The translations under genes and the position numbers were made by a program. The notes under the pieces were generated by a model. That model had not been told where the DNA came from and did not search any database. It saw only the letters and a list, made by a program, of their open reading frames with translations. From positions 23,936,960 to 24,000,959 of the forward strand of contig OV121084.1 in NCBI GenBank assembly GCA_921293015.1: a stretch of 64,000 nt of DNA. The letters run 5' to 3'. The stretch is from Phorcus lineatus (lineage: Eukaryota; Mollusca; Gastropoda; Trochida; Trochidae). The number at the start of each line of letters is the position of its first letter. Position 1 is the stretch's first letter. Below, in pieces: positions 10,655 through 21,718 of the stretch.

Positions 10655-10855
10655 TGAAATACTCTAAAAATGAGAATAATTTAAAACGAAACACAAGAAA
10701 ACCAAGTTGAAAAATTAAAAAATGCTTAAAAATTTTAAGAAACTGCATCATCTGCCAAGTTTACATTGTACTTCAGATTTTCCATCATGGCTTTGCATTT
10801 TGCACCTAAACGGAAACGTACATTAAAGACCTTGGGTTGAAACCCTTTCCGTTGG
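10655..10855 (-). pseudogene. C-terminal remnant of LINE ORF1
   Basis: An open minus-strand frame reading FNVRFRLGAKCKAMMENLKY..., then a stop, ~180 bp ahead of the endonuclease start. Its position matches ORF1 of L1/Tx1 elements. No domain was recognised; the call rests on position. Confidence 0.35.
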
Positions 10856-12106
10856 TGTAAATATAGATAAATTCAACCTTGCAGCTTTAGCGTATGCAGA
10901 CGACATTGCCCTTTTAGCGGAAAATGAAGCTGACCTCAATATGCTTTTAGATGTTTTGAATGTTTGGTGTTGTGATAATAAATTAGAAATAAATTCAGAG
11001 AAATCGAAGATTGTACATTTTAGAGCGCCGTCAACTACATTGACGCAGCATGTGTTTAGTGTCGAGAATAATGTTTTAGATATTGTTAGCAGTTATAACT
11101 ATCTTGGTTTACTTTTAACGGAGTTAGTCGATTTAAATGCTATGGCCAAGGTAGCCGCTAGATCAGCTAATAGGGCCTTAGGACTTTTAATATCTAAGTT
11201 TAACAGAGTGTTGGCAATATGCATTTTAGCACCTATTCAAAATTGTATGATACAATGGTATGGCCTGTCTTAAGCTATGGTGCAGCTATCTGGGGTGGAT
11301 ATGATATATCAGCGGTTAATGCAGTGCAACTTAGGGCCGTTCGTTTTTTCATGGGACTTACGGAAGTACGCCCCTAATGATGCAGTTAACGGGGATATGG
11401 GATGGGTTCTCCCTGTTGTCAAGCAATGGTCGTGTATTTCTAGACAATGGTGTCGCTTTCACAATATGGAACATCGTCTGAATAAAGCTGTTTTTGTATG
11501 GGCAGATAGATGTGGGTTAAATGGTGTTAAGAATTGGAATTTTAGAGTAAGAAAAAAACTAATTTCCCTTGATTTACACTACTATTTAGACGCACCTGTT
11601 AAGATTAAGAAATCTGTTTTATGTACACTTATTGAGGATAAAGTTATGAAAGAATTTGTTATTTTATGGCATTCATTGTTATATAGGGAAGATGGGAGAA
11701 CTGGTTCGAATAAACTTAGACTTTATAAGCATTTTAAGTGTAATTTTAACTCTAAAAATTATATTGTCCATCACATGCCTAGACATTACAGGTCGGCTAT
11801 GTCTAAATTTCGATGTGGCGTTGCTCCCATTAGAGTTGAAACCGGTCGCTATGAAAATAGAAAATGTTGTAATTGTATAAATGATGTAGAAGATGAATTG
11901 CATGTGTTGTTTACTGTGAATTATATGATTACCTGAGAGATTCTCTTTTTAATCACTGTGTTGTTTTATCCCCAGACTTTTTAGATAAATCGGATCTTGA
12001 AAAAATGTATTTTATTTTTACCGATCCTGATATCTGTTTTAATACAGCCAAAATCTGCTTTTTAATACTACAACGTATAGGAAAGACTTGTTATATGTTT
12101 AAATAA
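10855..12106 (+). pseudogene. 3' half of a second non-LTR reverse transcriptase
   Basis: Plus-strand remnant starting inside the RT palm: LAYADDIALLAENEADLN (~10887, catalytic YADD), LEINSEKSKIVHFR (~10985), SYNYLGLLL (~11093). In a shifted frame it continues with VLSYGAAIWGGYD (~11265) and WCRFHNMEHRLNKAVFVWAD (~11450), then a zinc knuckle CCNCINDVEDELHVLF (~11868), and in another frame up to a TAA at 12104-12106. At least three frameshifts. It is not L1/Tx1-like; CR1/RTE-like affiliation is a guess. Confidence 0.78.
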
Positions 12107-12255
12107 TGTTTTAGGTCTCTCATAATTCTGTATTGAATGGTTCTATACATGTTTTATAAATGAATCGTGTGTATAAATGTAAATGTATCTTAGCTATATG
12201 TACAGAAGTGAGACGTTAATAAACTATTGTCTGTCTGTATGTCTGTCCAACCCTG
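12107..12255 (+). mobile_element. LINE 3' UTR ending in a (CTGT) tail
   Basis: Non-coding end of the plus-strand LINE. It contains GAGACGTTAATAAACTATTG and ends in a short CTGT/TGTC repeat (~12229-12250), which replaces a poly-A tail. The fragment at 3842-3975 has the same end. Confidence 0.65.
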
Positions 12256-13309
12256 TTAGAACCCGTTCCATCGCTTTGAGAACCCTTTCAGAAGCGTTAC
12301 AAACCCTTTTCCCAGCTGCGGTAACCCTTTTCATTTACACACTTACACAAAAACACATAGCAGGGGTACAGATATCTTCCTTAATGAAAAGAAATGCCGG
12401 ACTTGACTGAATAGGGCTGAAGATATATATCTCGCCTCAATGGACATAGTCATCACTTGGTTGGAAAGGAGTTCTTACCGCAAAATGCAAAAAAAAGTAT
12501 TTACACCAGGGTGGAAGAGTTCTATATATTATGAAATAGGAGTGAGTACAACCTCACATCGAAAAAAACAATGAATATACGTTCCGCTGTAAGTGTCATC
12601 GTTATTAATCAAGATATTCAAAATTTCTATAATTCTAAAGAATTCAAAACATTTCCAAAAACAAAAGATGCCTTACCGCCAGTAAGCTGTGCGTTTATAA
12701 CCCTGCCTGCCCGATGTTCAGTGTCCGTCAGCTGTCAAGTTAACACCACGGACCATTACTGAGATCCCTATCGATGTGTATAGCCAATCTGAACACGTGT
12801 GCAAGCATTGTGCGATACCGACATCTATATGTACTAATTCTGCTTTGTATAAAACAAAGCTTGATATTTGCATCACTTGATACGAATGTGATCAACACAC
12901 CATACAAAGTCTTTTATCTTTACACAAAATAACACTTTTTTTTAGGTTTCCTATCTTCCCAATCGGATAAGTTACATGCTAAATATACACGTAAATCAAT
13001 AGGTATAAATGAATATGAATATGAGAATCTAGAAACATATATTTCGTAATAGATATACCATCTCGTTACTGATTCCGATATCGGATCTTAGATGTTTATT
13101 TGTTTTGTAGTCCGATTCTCCCAAGAAAACGATGGTATCCGAACGACCTTCGAGCTTTAAAGAATTGTTTTGTAGATTTGATATTTAAATGATCTGAGTT
13201 TGGGATGTCTGGCATATTGTGGTACTAGTATTGTATTGTATTGCGTCTTATTTCACCGACTTTGCGCTCTCACTTATCTAGTTGTCAAATCTAGATCAAC
13301 CAACATATT
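12256..13309. other. Non-coding spacer
   Basis: About 1 kb with only short chance frames. A run of CCCTTT-containing steps (AACCCTTTT, 12283-12330) follows the LINE tail. No homology recognised. Confidence 0.55.
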
Positions 13310-13670
13310 ACTCTCAGTAATAACAGTAACCCTTGAATTTCGTTTCAACCAAAATACACACTTGCAACATGTTACAGAGGGTAACATTTGATCGATTTAT
13401 ATTTGATAACTTCACAAACAAGAGCGCACACTCGGTAAAAAACACAACCTGAAGTGAAGCCATTCATCGCCGCTATACGGGGGTGAAAAGCCTTTCCACG
13501 GCGTTGTTGATTAGTCTGTCACAAATCATTTATAAATGTGTGAATATTATATCTATTGATATAGTTTATTGTTATAATGTTTCAAATTAAGTAAAAGTAC
13601 AGCGCATTTTGCTATGTGAATCCAGAGAAACAATATGGCGGACCAGTTTCCGCTAGGACGGTCTGTTTGA
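13310..13670 (+). repeat. Dispersed repeat related to the MITE at 33345-33742
   Basis: Shares in order with the 33-kb element: the GAAGTGAAGCC block, GTGAAAAGCC, ATTGTTGATT, CACAAATCATTT and AAATGTGTG, followed by ATGGC(G/T)GACC. The TTAA ends seen at 33 kb are not recognisable here, so this is an eroded copy. Confidence 0.7.
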
Positions 13671-13799
13671 GTGAGGGACAAGCACTGTACGTAGATTTTA
13701 ATCTTCTTGTTACTTATTGAGATTGTTTGGATAAATGGAATTTAATCACACGATCGTTCTTAATGTTTCTAATGAAAGAATTACCTTTTTCGAATAGGT

Positions 13800-14075
13800 C
13801 AGGTGATGTGGGTTTTCAAGAGTATTTTACTTGTATCGCGACTGCTTGTATTACTGCAGGGAGAAAGCTATGTATTGCCAGCATGGGCTGGAACTAGCGA
13901 ACCATGGACTCTACTGCACTGAAATTCAATGTAGCATTGCACCCAAACCTTACTGCGTGTAAAACAGTTCTCTCTACTGCAGACAAAATTGCCAAAACCA
14001 ATGGTTGGATTCGAACCACGAATCTCTTGGTCCGAAGCCGAAGGCACTAACCACTTCATCGTCCCGTCCCTTGAA
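13800..14075 (-). mobile_element. tRNA-headed SINE (fullest copy)
   Basis: On the minus strand a tRNA-like head (~14075-14005) has GATGAAGTGGTTAGTGCC and the B box GTGGTTCGAATCCAACCA. The body runs to ~13800 and includes CCATGGTTCGCTAGTTCCAG and GCTTTCTCCCTGCAGTAATA. The body recurs at 25990-26132 and 49150-49265. The head is too degenerate for a tRNA gene. Confidence 0.7.
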
Positions 14076-15031
14076 CTAATATAACAAATGCTTCCGAACT
14101 TTAAACAAACCGAAGTTGGTTGGTCTGCGTGGCCAAAAGGAAAACCATGAGGGCGCACAGTCAAGTTATCTCCTGATTGAATGAATTTAGTTTTTTTTAA
14201 TAAAACAAACATCAGAGATCTTACTAGTTATTCAATTTTCTCCACCAATTGCATCAAAGATGAAAAGTGTATTGCTACCTACTACCGACCTACTTATTAG
14301 AGCAATGACACTAACTTTCATAGGCATCACCATGGAAGGTTACATATCACTTCAGAAAAGTTACAGGTATCGACCACATAAACACATAGATAATAAACTC
14401 AGCGTGACATTTCATAAAAATATGGCTGAACTAGGAGATTTTACATTATTAAGTTACAACCATGAGACCAAGAACATATACTTCCTACATTTTGTTACTA
14501 ATTTAACTCTTTCCCATTCGATACTGTATCTAATTATTTGTTATGTCCAGACATAGATGGAAAATGATAAATTAGTTGGTTAAGCATAAAATAGTACTGA
14601 AAACGTTATTAGAGAGGGAAATGTAACCAAAACATTTAATTCTCAAAGTTTTCCCTTTGAGATGAAATTATGTACCTCTTGTGCACTCGTTTCTCGAAAG
14701 AAGACATTAAGTCCACCATGAACATAACACTTCATGTAACAAAGATATTTTATGACCATTTGAAGGAGTTTGCGCAAGACAAAACGTTACAAACTTATTC
14801 CCCTAATTCGGCTTTTGAATACAGTAATTCCGGGAGTGAAAAATGTCACAGGACAAGTAACATGACACCAGAACAATTGATTGCTTCATATTTTGAAAGC
14901 ATGCTTTTTATATACTCAACAAAAACAGTTAAGGACCACCCCAATATTCAATATTTAAGTCACATATGAATCGTTATATGAACTATAGAAAATCTCAATA
15001 TAGAAAATCAGGGCTGATTTAAACTCAAATG
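14076..15031. other. Non-coding spacer
   Basis: Two open frames of ~98 codons (14260-14556 and 14670-14969) have no recognisable motif and unremarkable composition; I do not call them genes. Confidence 0.5.
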
Positions 15032-15035
15032 TTAA

Positions 15036-15638
15036 ACGCACTAGTGCACGCCAATATTTGGTAAACACAACGATTGCACAGATACTGCATATCTCTCGAC
15101 ATTACTCACTATCCTCACTCAAGTAATCTACCTCGTAAGTTATTTAACAAATATTTACGTATTCAGGTAGTTAAAAGGATATTTAATGTTACGTTACATT
15201 AAATCCGCATGTACTACGATATCGGAAATATTAACATTTTGCTCATAACCAGTAAAGCGGAAACGGCAGCCGCTTTGGTCAATCTAATAACAATGATAAT
15301 ACTGTGTTATTATATCGGTTAATTTACAACATTGCTTTCATAAAACATATTTCATGATTTGTTCTCAGTTCAGAGTTTAGGTAAATTCAATAGCTGCACA
15401 CAGTACTAGTTCAGCCGTTTCCAAGTGTCAATAATTTATTGGTTTTGTGCACAGCTAACCATAGATTTTTATATGTCCAAACCGACAGCGGCTGTCTTAA
15501 CGTTTTCATTTTGATTGCAGGTAAATTGTAAAGATTGTTTTGTATTTCATTGCATCAATAGAAAGTTTAAGTGAATGCAAAATTCCTCGCAAACCTTAAA
15601 ATAACCAATTTAAACCGTAAAAGCGTGCACTAGTGCCT
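15036..15638 (+). mobile_element. TTAA-flanked MITE, copy 3 (603 bp, complete)
   Basis: Same family and orientation as the element at 4144-4765. TTAA at 15032-15035 and 15639-15642. Termini ACGCACTAGTGCACGCC and, from the right, AGGCACTAGTGCACGCT. Differences from copy 2 are point changes and small indels spread evenly, meaning the copies are moderately old. Confidence 0.83.
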
Positions 15639-15661
15639 TTAACTTTTGTTAGGTATATATA

Positions 15662-16525
15662 CATAGAGAACAAAGTTAAGCACCCCCCTATTTTCTAAAT
15701 TGCAAAATGCATCTGTGGAGAAAAACACGACAATATGACTAATTGGATCCCCTTGACATAGAAACTAAAGTTTTTCGTGACTTTGTATCTTTAAAATCAT
15801 CATACATGACATTTTGAGAACTTAAGATAAAAAAACGTAATGGTACTGATTTTTCACCCAAAATAACTATCGTCCGTTTGTCAAAAGTATGCGATGGATT
15901 CTGATGTTAGTTGTCATGAACAACAATTTTGTTATAGGGTACAAATTTACACTTTAAAAAAAACACGTATCCTTCACAATTAAGGACATAATTGGGTTTT
16001 GAAATTTGATAAGAATTTTCGATAATTTTTAGAAAATGGCCATAACCAGACGATTTTGGAATAAAGGTGGTCTTCTTTCACTTTGACTCAGTAACCCTAT
16101 ACTTCTTTTTGCTTTATAGTCGTTGTTACGGTTAAAACTGCCCCATTTAGTCCCTTTTTATGAATGGGTCATTTTCCAAAAAAAATGAGATTTTGGAGGT
16201 CCATACTGCTGTAACTAGTGACTTTTGCTTAAGAGATCCATAATAAAGTTTGATCAGTGGAATAGGAATAATGGAATAAAACACATTAAAACAAAACATA
16301 TTGACTTTCTGAACATATTCACCTTTTGATCTCAAAATTACCAATTTGTATAACTGCAATTATTCAAAATATCCGAAATGATATTTTAATGAAATTACGT
16401 TCTTAAATTGCAAAATTATGATTCTATCATATCATACAATTACTTTTACTGCAATGTGGTCCTCTTTATTCTCAGACAAAACTTACTGGTGAAAAACTTG
16501 GGGGTGCTTAACTTTTTTCCTTATG
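15662..16525. mobile_element. TA-flanked MITE, Tc1/mariner-like (864 bp)
   Basis: Bounded by TA on both sides (15660-15661, 16526-16527). Terminal inverted repeats: left CATAGAGAACAAAGTTAAGC + ACCCCC, right (inward) CATAAGGAAAAAAGTTAAGC + ACCCCC, 23 of 26 matching. The interior is AT-rich and encodes no transposase. Confidence 0.8.
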
Positions 16526-18370
16526 TATAATTACTGTGCCACAGCAATTTGCAAATTCAGCAAGGTTGGAGATGAAGTTGCGACCTGCTCATTATTCAGG
16601 AAAGACAACAGAGTCATTGCTTAAATATATAAACATTTAATGGTTACCAATAGCATTGTGATAACTTGAATTTCAACCACAGAAAATAAAATAGCAACTA
16701 TGATTTCATGCTCTTCTTCAGCTATGTTAAGATAGGATATAATTTGACAAATGTGACAGTGAAATGTCATGAATAGTTTTGTACTGAAATTTCAGGTTAG
16801 GCCCTTTAAATGTGATTGAGTTCTCCGATGGAAAATGACCCAAACAGTTAACAGTTTTCAGTGGTATATATATTTTTCATCTTGTGTAACAAGAGTATTG
16901 CACATGTTTTCAATGATATGTGATTAAACACCAACAACGAGTATAAATAATATCAGCATTTGATCTCAGCAACATTCTGAGGTATATCTACATGAACCAG
17001 CAACTTCACAAATAAATACAAGATACACAAACACATCCGCACGAATAATAAGAGCTCTAATTAAAATCTACTGACATAGTATCTCCTTTAAGAATGCTCA
17101 CAATCATTCTCTATGCGTGAATAATCTACATACACTATCATTCTAATGCTAAAACATATTCCCGTTGTACTTCATGCAAAATTATTGACTTTATTTGTTT
17201 TAGACCATAAAAAGTTCGACAAAAATAGTTCAATTAAATCTGTACAAAATTTTACTTCAGTTTTGGTCTTACTATAACTTCCCTTGAATATATCTATAAA
17301 TTAAAGATGAAAACAGACAAGTGAAAGTGACAAATTCAGAATTACAAATAAAACCATTAAAAGAGTGTATGAATGACTGCACTAGTATATTACAGGACAA
17401 AGTGAGCACAGCTCACATACCCCCACCACAACTGTGTTGATCAGGGAAGAAGTAACAATCATCTGTGTAAAGGTAACAATTAAACAGTACGGAGATGACA
17501 GTTCATGATTACCAGACTCTGTAAAAAAAAGTTCCAGACAGAAAATTCCATAAAGTTTCAATAAAAGCTAATGAAGTATTTAATGATAAATTACCTCAAA
17601 TGGCATGACTTATTCTTAATAATCTAGTGAATACATTAAAGAGCCACTCCGTGAGTTGTTGGAGTCATATACGCCAAACTTAATCAATGGTGTTATTTGA
17701 TCGCGAAGTGTCGACTGTTACCAAAAAGACATATTTTAAAGCTTATTGTTTTTTTTACAGTGAAAATATGGTAGAAAGTCGCAATTATGATCGAAAACCA
17801 GACAGTGGCACGCGTCAAATAGTCAAATGTAATTTAGGAGACTTATCTATAACAGCCATGAGGGCAGTTAGAAGTTGATAGCGTTTGTTAGGTTAACTAG
17901 TATCCATGTATCCGTATATTGGACGTGATATTCATGGTTTTTCATGGAAAACCAGTATTTGTCATATACTTATATGTCTTTTGGAAATGAAAAGATAAAA
18001 TGTTTTGATTTTATATCACCACATGACATTTAGGTTCGTAGCAAAGGTAAATATGTTATAAAAATCACGGAGTGGCACTTTTTTTGCAGATAAAAAATCT
18101 CTCACAAAAAATTAAATATGCATTACAAATGCAAAATTCTTAAAAATGGTTCCATTGGTGGCTAACCTTTTGAATTTTTGCTTTTGACAACTAAGTTATT
18201 AATTAATGTAGACTTTGGGTCTGGTAATATTGTTATGAATAAGAAATTTCTTCAGATGGCACAACTACGGGTATATGAACTGTTCAATATTCTAAGTTGT
18301 CAAATCTCCCCTAAAAGATATAACTGGAAATTCAGACCCAGCTGGATCATCTCTCCAACATAGGAATCAG

Positions 18371-18372
18371 TG

Positions 18373-18410
<38 letters not shown>

Positions 18411-18411
18411 A
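18371..18411. repeat. (CAGA)n microsatellite
   Basis: Ten uninterrupted CAGA/GACA units. Frames through it on the minus strand give a Ser-Val-Cys-Leu repeat of no meaning. Confidence 0.95.
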
Positions 18412-19510
18412 GGACTGATCTATAGACACTCTGAACTCTATAGACCCAACTTACTTCATGACTTGGGTATAAAAAGGATAACTGAGAAGCACATTGATAG
18501 CCTGGTGAAATAGAAATACACATACAATTTTGAGCCAGGAGTGGCCAAGTCGACAACACTGATATAATTGTTTTACATATGCCAAACATAGAGTCAGATC
18601 ATTTCAGATACATCACACGTTCAGTGCTCATTTAAACAACCAAAATATATCATCCTATATAATTTTTACACATCAAATAAATCAATTTTCATAATTGTAT
18701 AATTGAAGAATTATGGTAAAAAAATCAGAAACTATCTAAAACAACTTAACATTTTCACAAAAGACTGAGAATCCGTATCAACAACAGACATCCAGTTTTG
18801 CATAGTGTGAAAGTGACATTTGCAACAAATCTAAATTAAACACGGTTTTTCTATAGTAACAACTTGATTTTACACAGATATATGACCTTATACTTCTTTC
18901 TATGAAATTTTGAATGGGGGTGTTATAAAGTGAAACCAAAATATATATAAGACAGTGTTTAATCATTAAGATAACAAATAAGTTTAAATAAATATCAAGC
19001 AACAACACTGTCCCTTTTGTAAAGCTTGTTAGTGTTCATGATGTATAAATTTAAAAAAAAAAATTCTTACATAAATTGATCCTTTTCCAGACTTGAAATT
19101 TCAATTAATTTGATAATGATCCTGAAACACATACAATGTATAAGAATGAAGTGATGAATTTTCATAAAAAGACATCCTACATATCGTTATTTTTCTTTAA
19201 TAAATCCAATTGAAACAATGATTCAGTTATATATTTCTCTTAAGAAATATCTTTCTCACATATTAAACACAGTTTACCAGCTCTAATTAAATTACCATCG
19301 TTGTTCTTTACGTAGAAAATGTTTGTTCTATGGGCCAGTGGCCTGTAACAAAGATATTGATAACCATAGATATTTCAAATTTGTGAATAGTTCCTGAGAG
19401 TAGTTCCTAAGAGTAGTTCCTAACTTTTTTATTTTGGACTAGATTCCATCGTTGACTGAACCAGATATGGGAAGACAATACTCTTATCTTCACAGGCTAG
19501 CACAAGGATG

Positions 19511-19646
19511 AAATGGCCACAGACACCCTAGTCAAAATGGCCACAGACACCCTAGTCAAAATAGCCACAGACACCCTAGTCAAAATAGCCACGAAAATCC
19601 TAGTCAAATAGGCACAGATACCTTACTCAAAATAGCAAAGACACCC
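19511..19646. repeat. 24-bp minisatellite, about five copies
   Basis: Unit AATGGCCACAGACACCCTAG + TCAA. The first three copies (19513, 19537, 19561) are nearly identical; later copies decay. It lies in the presumed 3' flank or UTR of RALGAPA. Confidence 0.93.
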
Positions 19647-20354
19647 TTCTTTAACCTTACACCTTATTTATGTCAACAATTTATAATCCCCATTTATCAA
19701 AGTATCTGTACATAAGATTTCAATTCTCTAGAGTCCATTGTTCTTGATATTTTTTAGAAGACAATTTGATTTTTCAAATAGTCCATCCTGACCTTAAAGT
19801 GACCATTTTGACTGAAATGTTTTGTGTCCATTTTATACATTTGACTATGTGACTATACCCCGTCATCATATTGTGATATCAGGTTCTTGTGAGTAAGCAT
19901 TACTGGTCCATAACAAAACTCTATTCTACTGCCCAGTATCAAACATATGTTTCCAGGCTATTTAAGCATTGTATGTTACTATATAAAGCTTTCATCATCA
20001 ATCTGCATGCTAATAAACTTGAAAATATCACATGTTCCTGATAACTGTAATGATTTGGCACATTTAACATAGAATAAACTCTTCCATATCAACTAAAACT
20101 TGCTGTGAAATTAATACCCACATGCACCTGAAGTTTCTAATACAATTGTACATAATACATCAAGGTATGATCAACAATCTAACTGAACAATCAAACTTGG
20201 AGCACTGTGATTATAACATGCACATATTTACACACTATTGATGTCAGTAATTGCTCATAGGGTTATGTTAGTCTCCTGTCTTATAGCTGTCTTAATGCCC
20301 GGTGGCGAGGAAAGGAGGGCAATTTGACCAATAAGAAACATATCTGAACTTGAC

Positions 20355-20590
20355 AAAGGATCCAATATTTCAACCAAGCAATAAAGGATCCAATATTTCA
20401 ACCAAGCAATAATGGATCCAATATTTCAACCGAGCAATAATGGATCCAATATTTCAACCTAGCAATAAAGGTTCCAATATTTCAACCTAGCAATAAAGGT
20501 TCCAATATTTCAACCTAGCAATAAAGGATCCAATATTTTAACCAAATAATAATGGATCCAACATTTCAACATAGCAATAAAGGATCCATT
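20355..20590. repeat. 28-bp minisatellite, nine copies
   Basis: Unit GGATCCAATATTTCAACCAA + GCAATAAA, copies at 20358, 20386, 20414, 20442, 20470, 20498, 20526, 20554 and 20582. Variants GGTTCC occur in adjacent copies 5 and 6, a sign of local expansion. Confidence 0.95.
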
Positions 20591-21554
20591 CCCTTCTGTA
20601 ACAAGACTGCTTCTCACATTTTCAATCTACTCTTAAACTTTCAATAAATAAAAACATTGATTAAGGAATAGGAAATTTAACTGGTTATTCCTCAGTTACA
20701 CACCCCTTCATGGATACCAGTTTTCTCTTTCTCTTCCTCCAAATTTAACAATAACCAATGACAATGCCATCATTGAAGCAAGCTAACTCAGGAACATGAC
20801 AGGTTGCCTGTAAGCATTTATTTCTCTCACAGTGTGTAAGATTTTTCATGATTTGTGAATTATTCTAAAATAAAATATGCTTTTACATGAGTGAATTGAA
20901 CTTCCGATTTCTTCAATTCATTTGAAATATTTCCAACTACAATTGTGAAGGTAAAGTTGATTAACTTTAGTCATGTATCATTGGCATGCCACATTCATTT
21001 CGTGTAAATTCAAAATGTCTATAAATAACTGAATAATATGAAAACAATACACTTTGCCTTTTTGTCGGTCTGGACTCTGAACTCTGGGTCCCTGACCCCA
21101 ACCCCTATCCCAAATTACACAAGTGAACCAGAATAAATCTATTCAACAGAATTCACAACAGAGTATTCTTAAAATGCAGTCACCTAGAAAGGAGAGGGCT
21201 ATCAATCTTTTCTTGTGGATCTGAATTTCTAGGGCATATTTTCTTATATGCAATTATGTTCCTTATGCAGTTTGTATATCCAAGTCCATCTGCAACATAC
21301 AAGTAAGAATCAGAATGTCATTTTGATGGGCAAATAGCATAAATATACAAAATACTAGATTTAGTAAACTTCCACAAAGACTGCGCTGGTGCTACAGTCG
21401 GTCCCCCTGCTGGAAATACAAGACCTTCACAGCTTGTGGGGGGTACTAAATACAACATTGAGTAAACTGCTTCACCAACAAATGACACGGTCACTGTCTA
21501 ATGCTGTAGAATGGTATCAAAATAAAATATCACTTCTTGGACTCTCTTGTTGCT

Positions 21555-21718
21555 TCACTTCTTGTTCTTTGACTTTGGACTTCCAGGAGGGGAGATAACT
21601 CCACTGGGGTTGGCAACACTCAATTTGGGAGCAGAGGACTTTCTAGACCGAACTGACCATCTCCGAGTTGAGCGTGTAATTTTGTTGTCTGGTTCATCAT
21701 GCTCACTGGATTCACTTC
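21555..21718 (-). CDS. RALGAPA1: RALGAPA alternative last exon B
   Basis: Begins after ATTACAG in phase 1, matching exon 42, and ends in TGA at 21557-21555. It encodes a basic, Ser-rich tail of about 54 residues: [12 protein letters not shown], then [19 protein letters not shown], then [12 protein letters not shown]. The open frame, the acceptor and the phase match support it. Which of A or B is the main form cannot be decided from sequence. Exon A contains a stop, so the two are mutually exclusive as coding ends. Confidence 0.68.

Larger units (their letters stand above)
6676..10855 (-). mobile_element. L1/Tx1-like LINE, 5'-truncated, inactive
   Basis: Minus-strand non-LTR retrotransposon. 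From 5' to 3' it has the end of ORF1, an AP-type endonuclease, a reverse transcriptase, a Cys/His zinc knuckle, a short 3' UTR and an A-rich tail (T-rich on the plus strand at ~6676-6718). The 5' end is lost at a junction with a plus-strand LINE near 10855. Stops and frameshifts at about 9768, 9666, 7665 and 6986 break ORF2. No target-site duplication could be identified. Confidence 0.85.
16528..21554 (-). other. Presumed 3' UTR and 3' flank of RALGAPA, with minisatellites
   Basis: No coding exon recognised. For transcripts ending at stop 21555, plus-strand TTTATT (AATAAA in RNA) occurs at 20817-20822, 19428-19433 and 17189-17194; the first is the nearest candidate for cleavage. The true end cannot be fixed from sequence. 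Confidence 0.4.

Noticed and set aside
14005-14075. Functional tRNA gene on the minus strand
   Set aside because: T-stem and acceptor pairs are broken and the segment is the head of a SINE with other copies in the window.
14260-14969. Two frames of ~98 codons as possible small genes
   Set aside because: No motif, no splice context and composition like the surrounding AT-rich DNA; frames of this length are expected by chance.
18347-18589. Open frame with a Ser-Val-Cys-Leu repeat
   Set aside because: Runs through the CAGA microsatellite.
20355-20590. CRISPR-like array
   Set aside because: Contiguous 28-bp tandem units without spacers; a minisatellite.
16528-21554. A second protein-coding gene downstream of RALGAPA
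   Set aside because: No splice-bounded frame with recognisable homology on either strand; better explained as 3' UTR and intergenic repeats.
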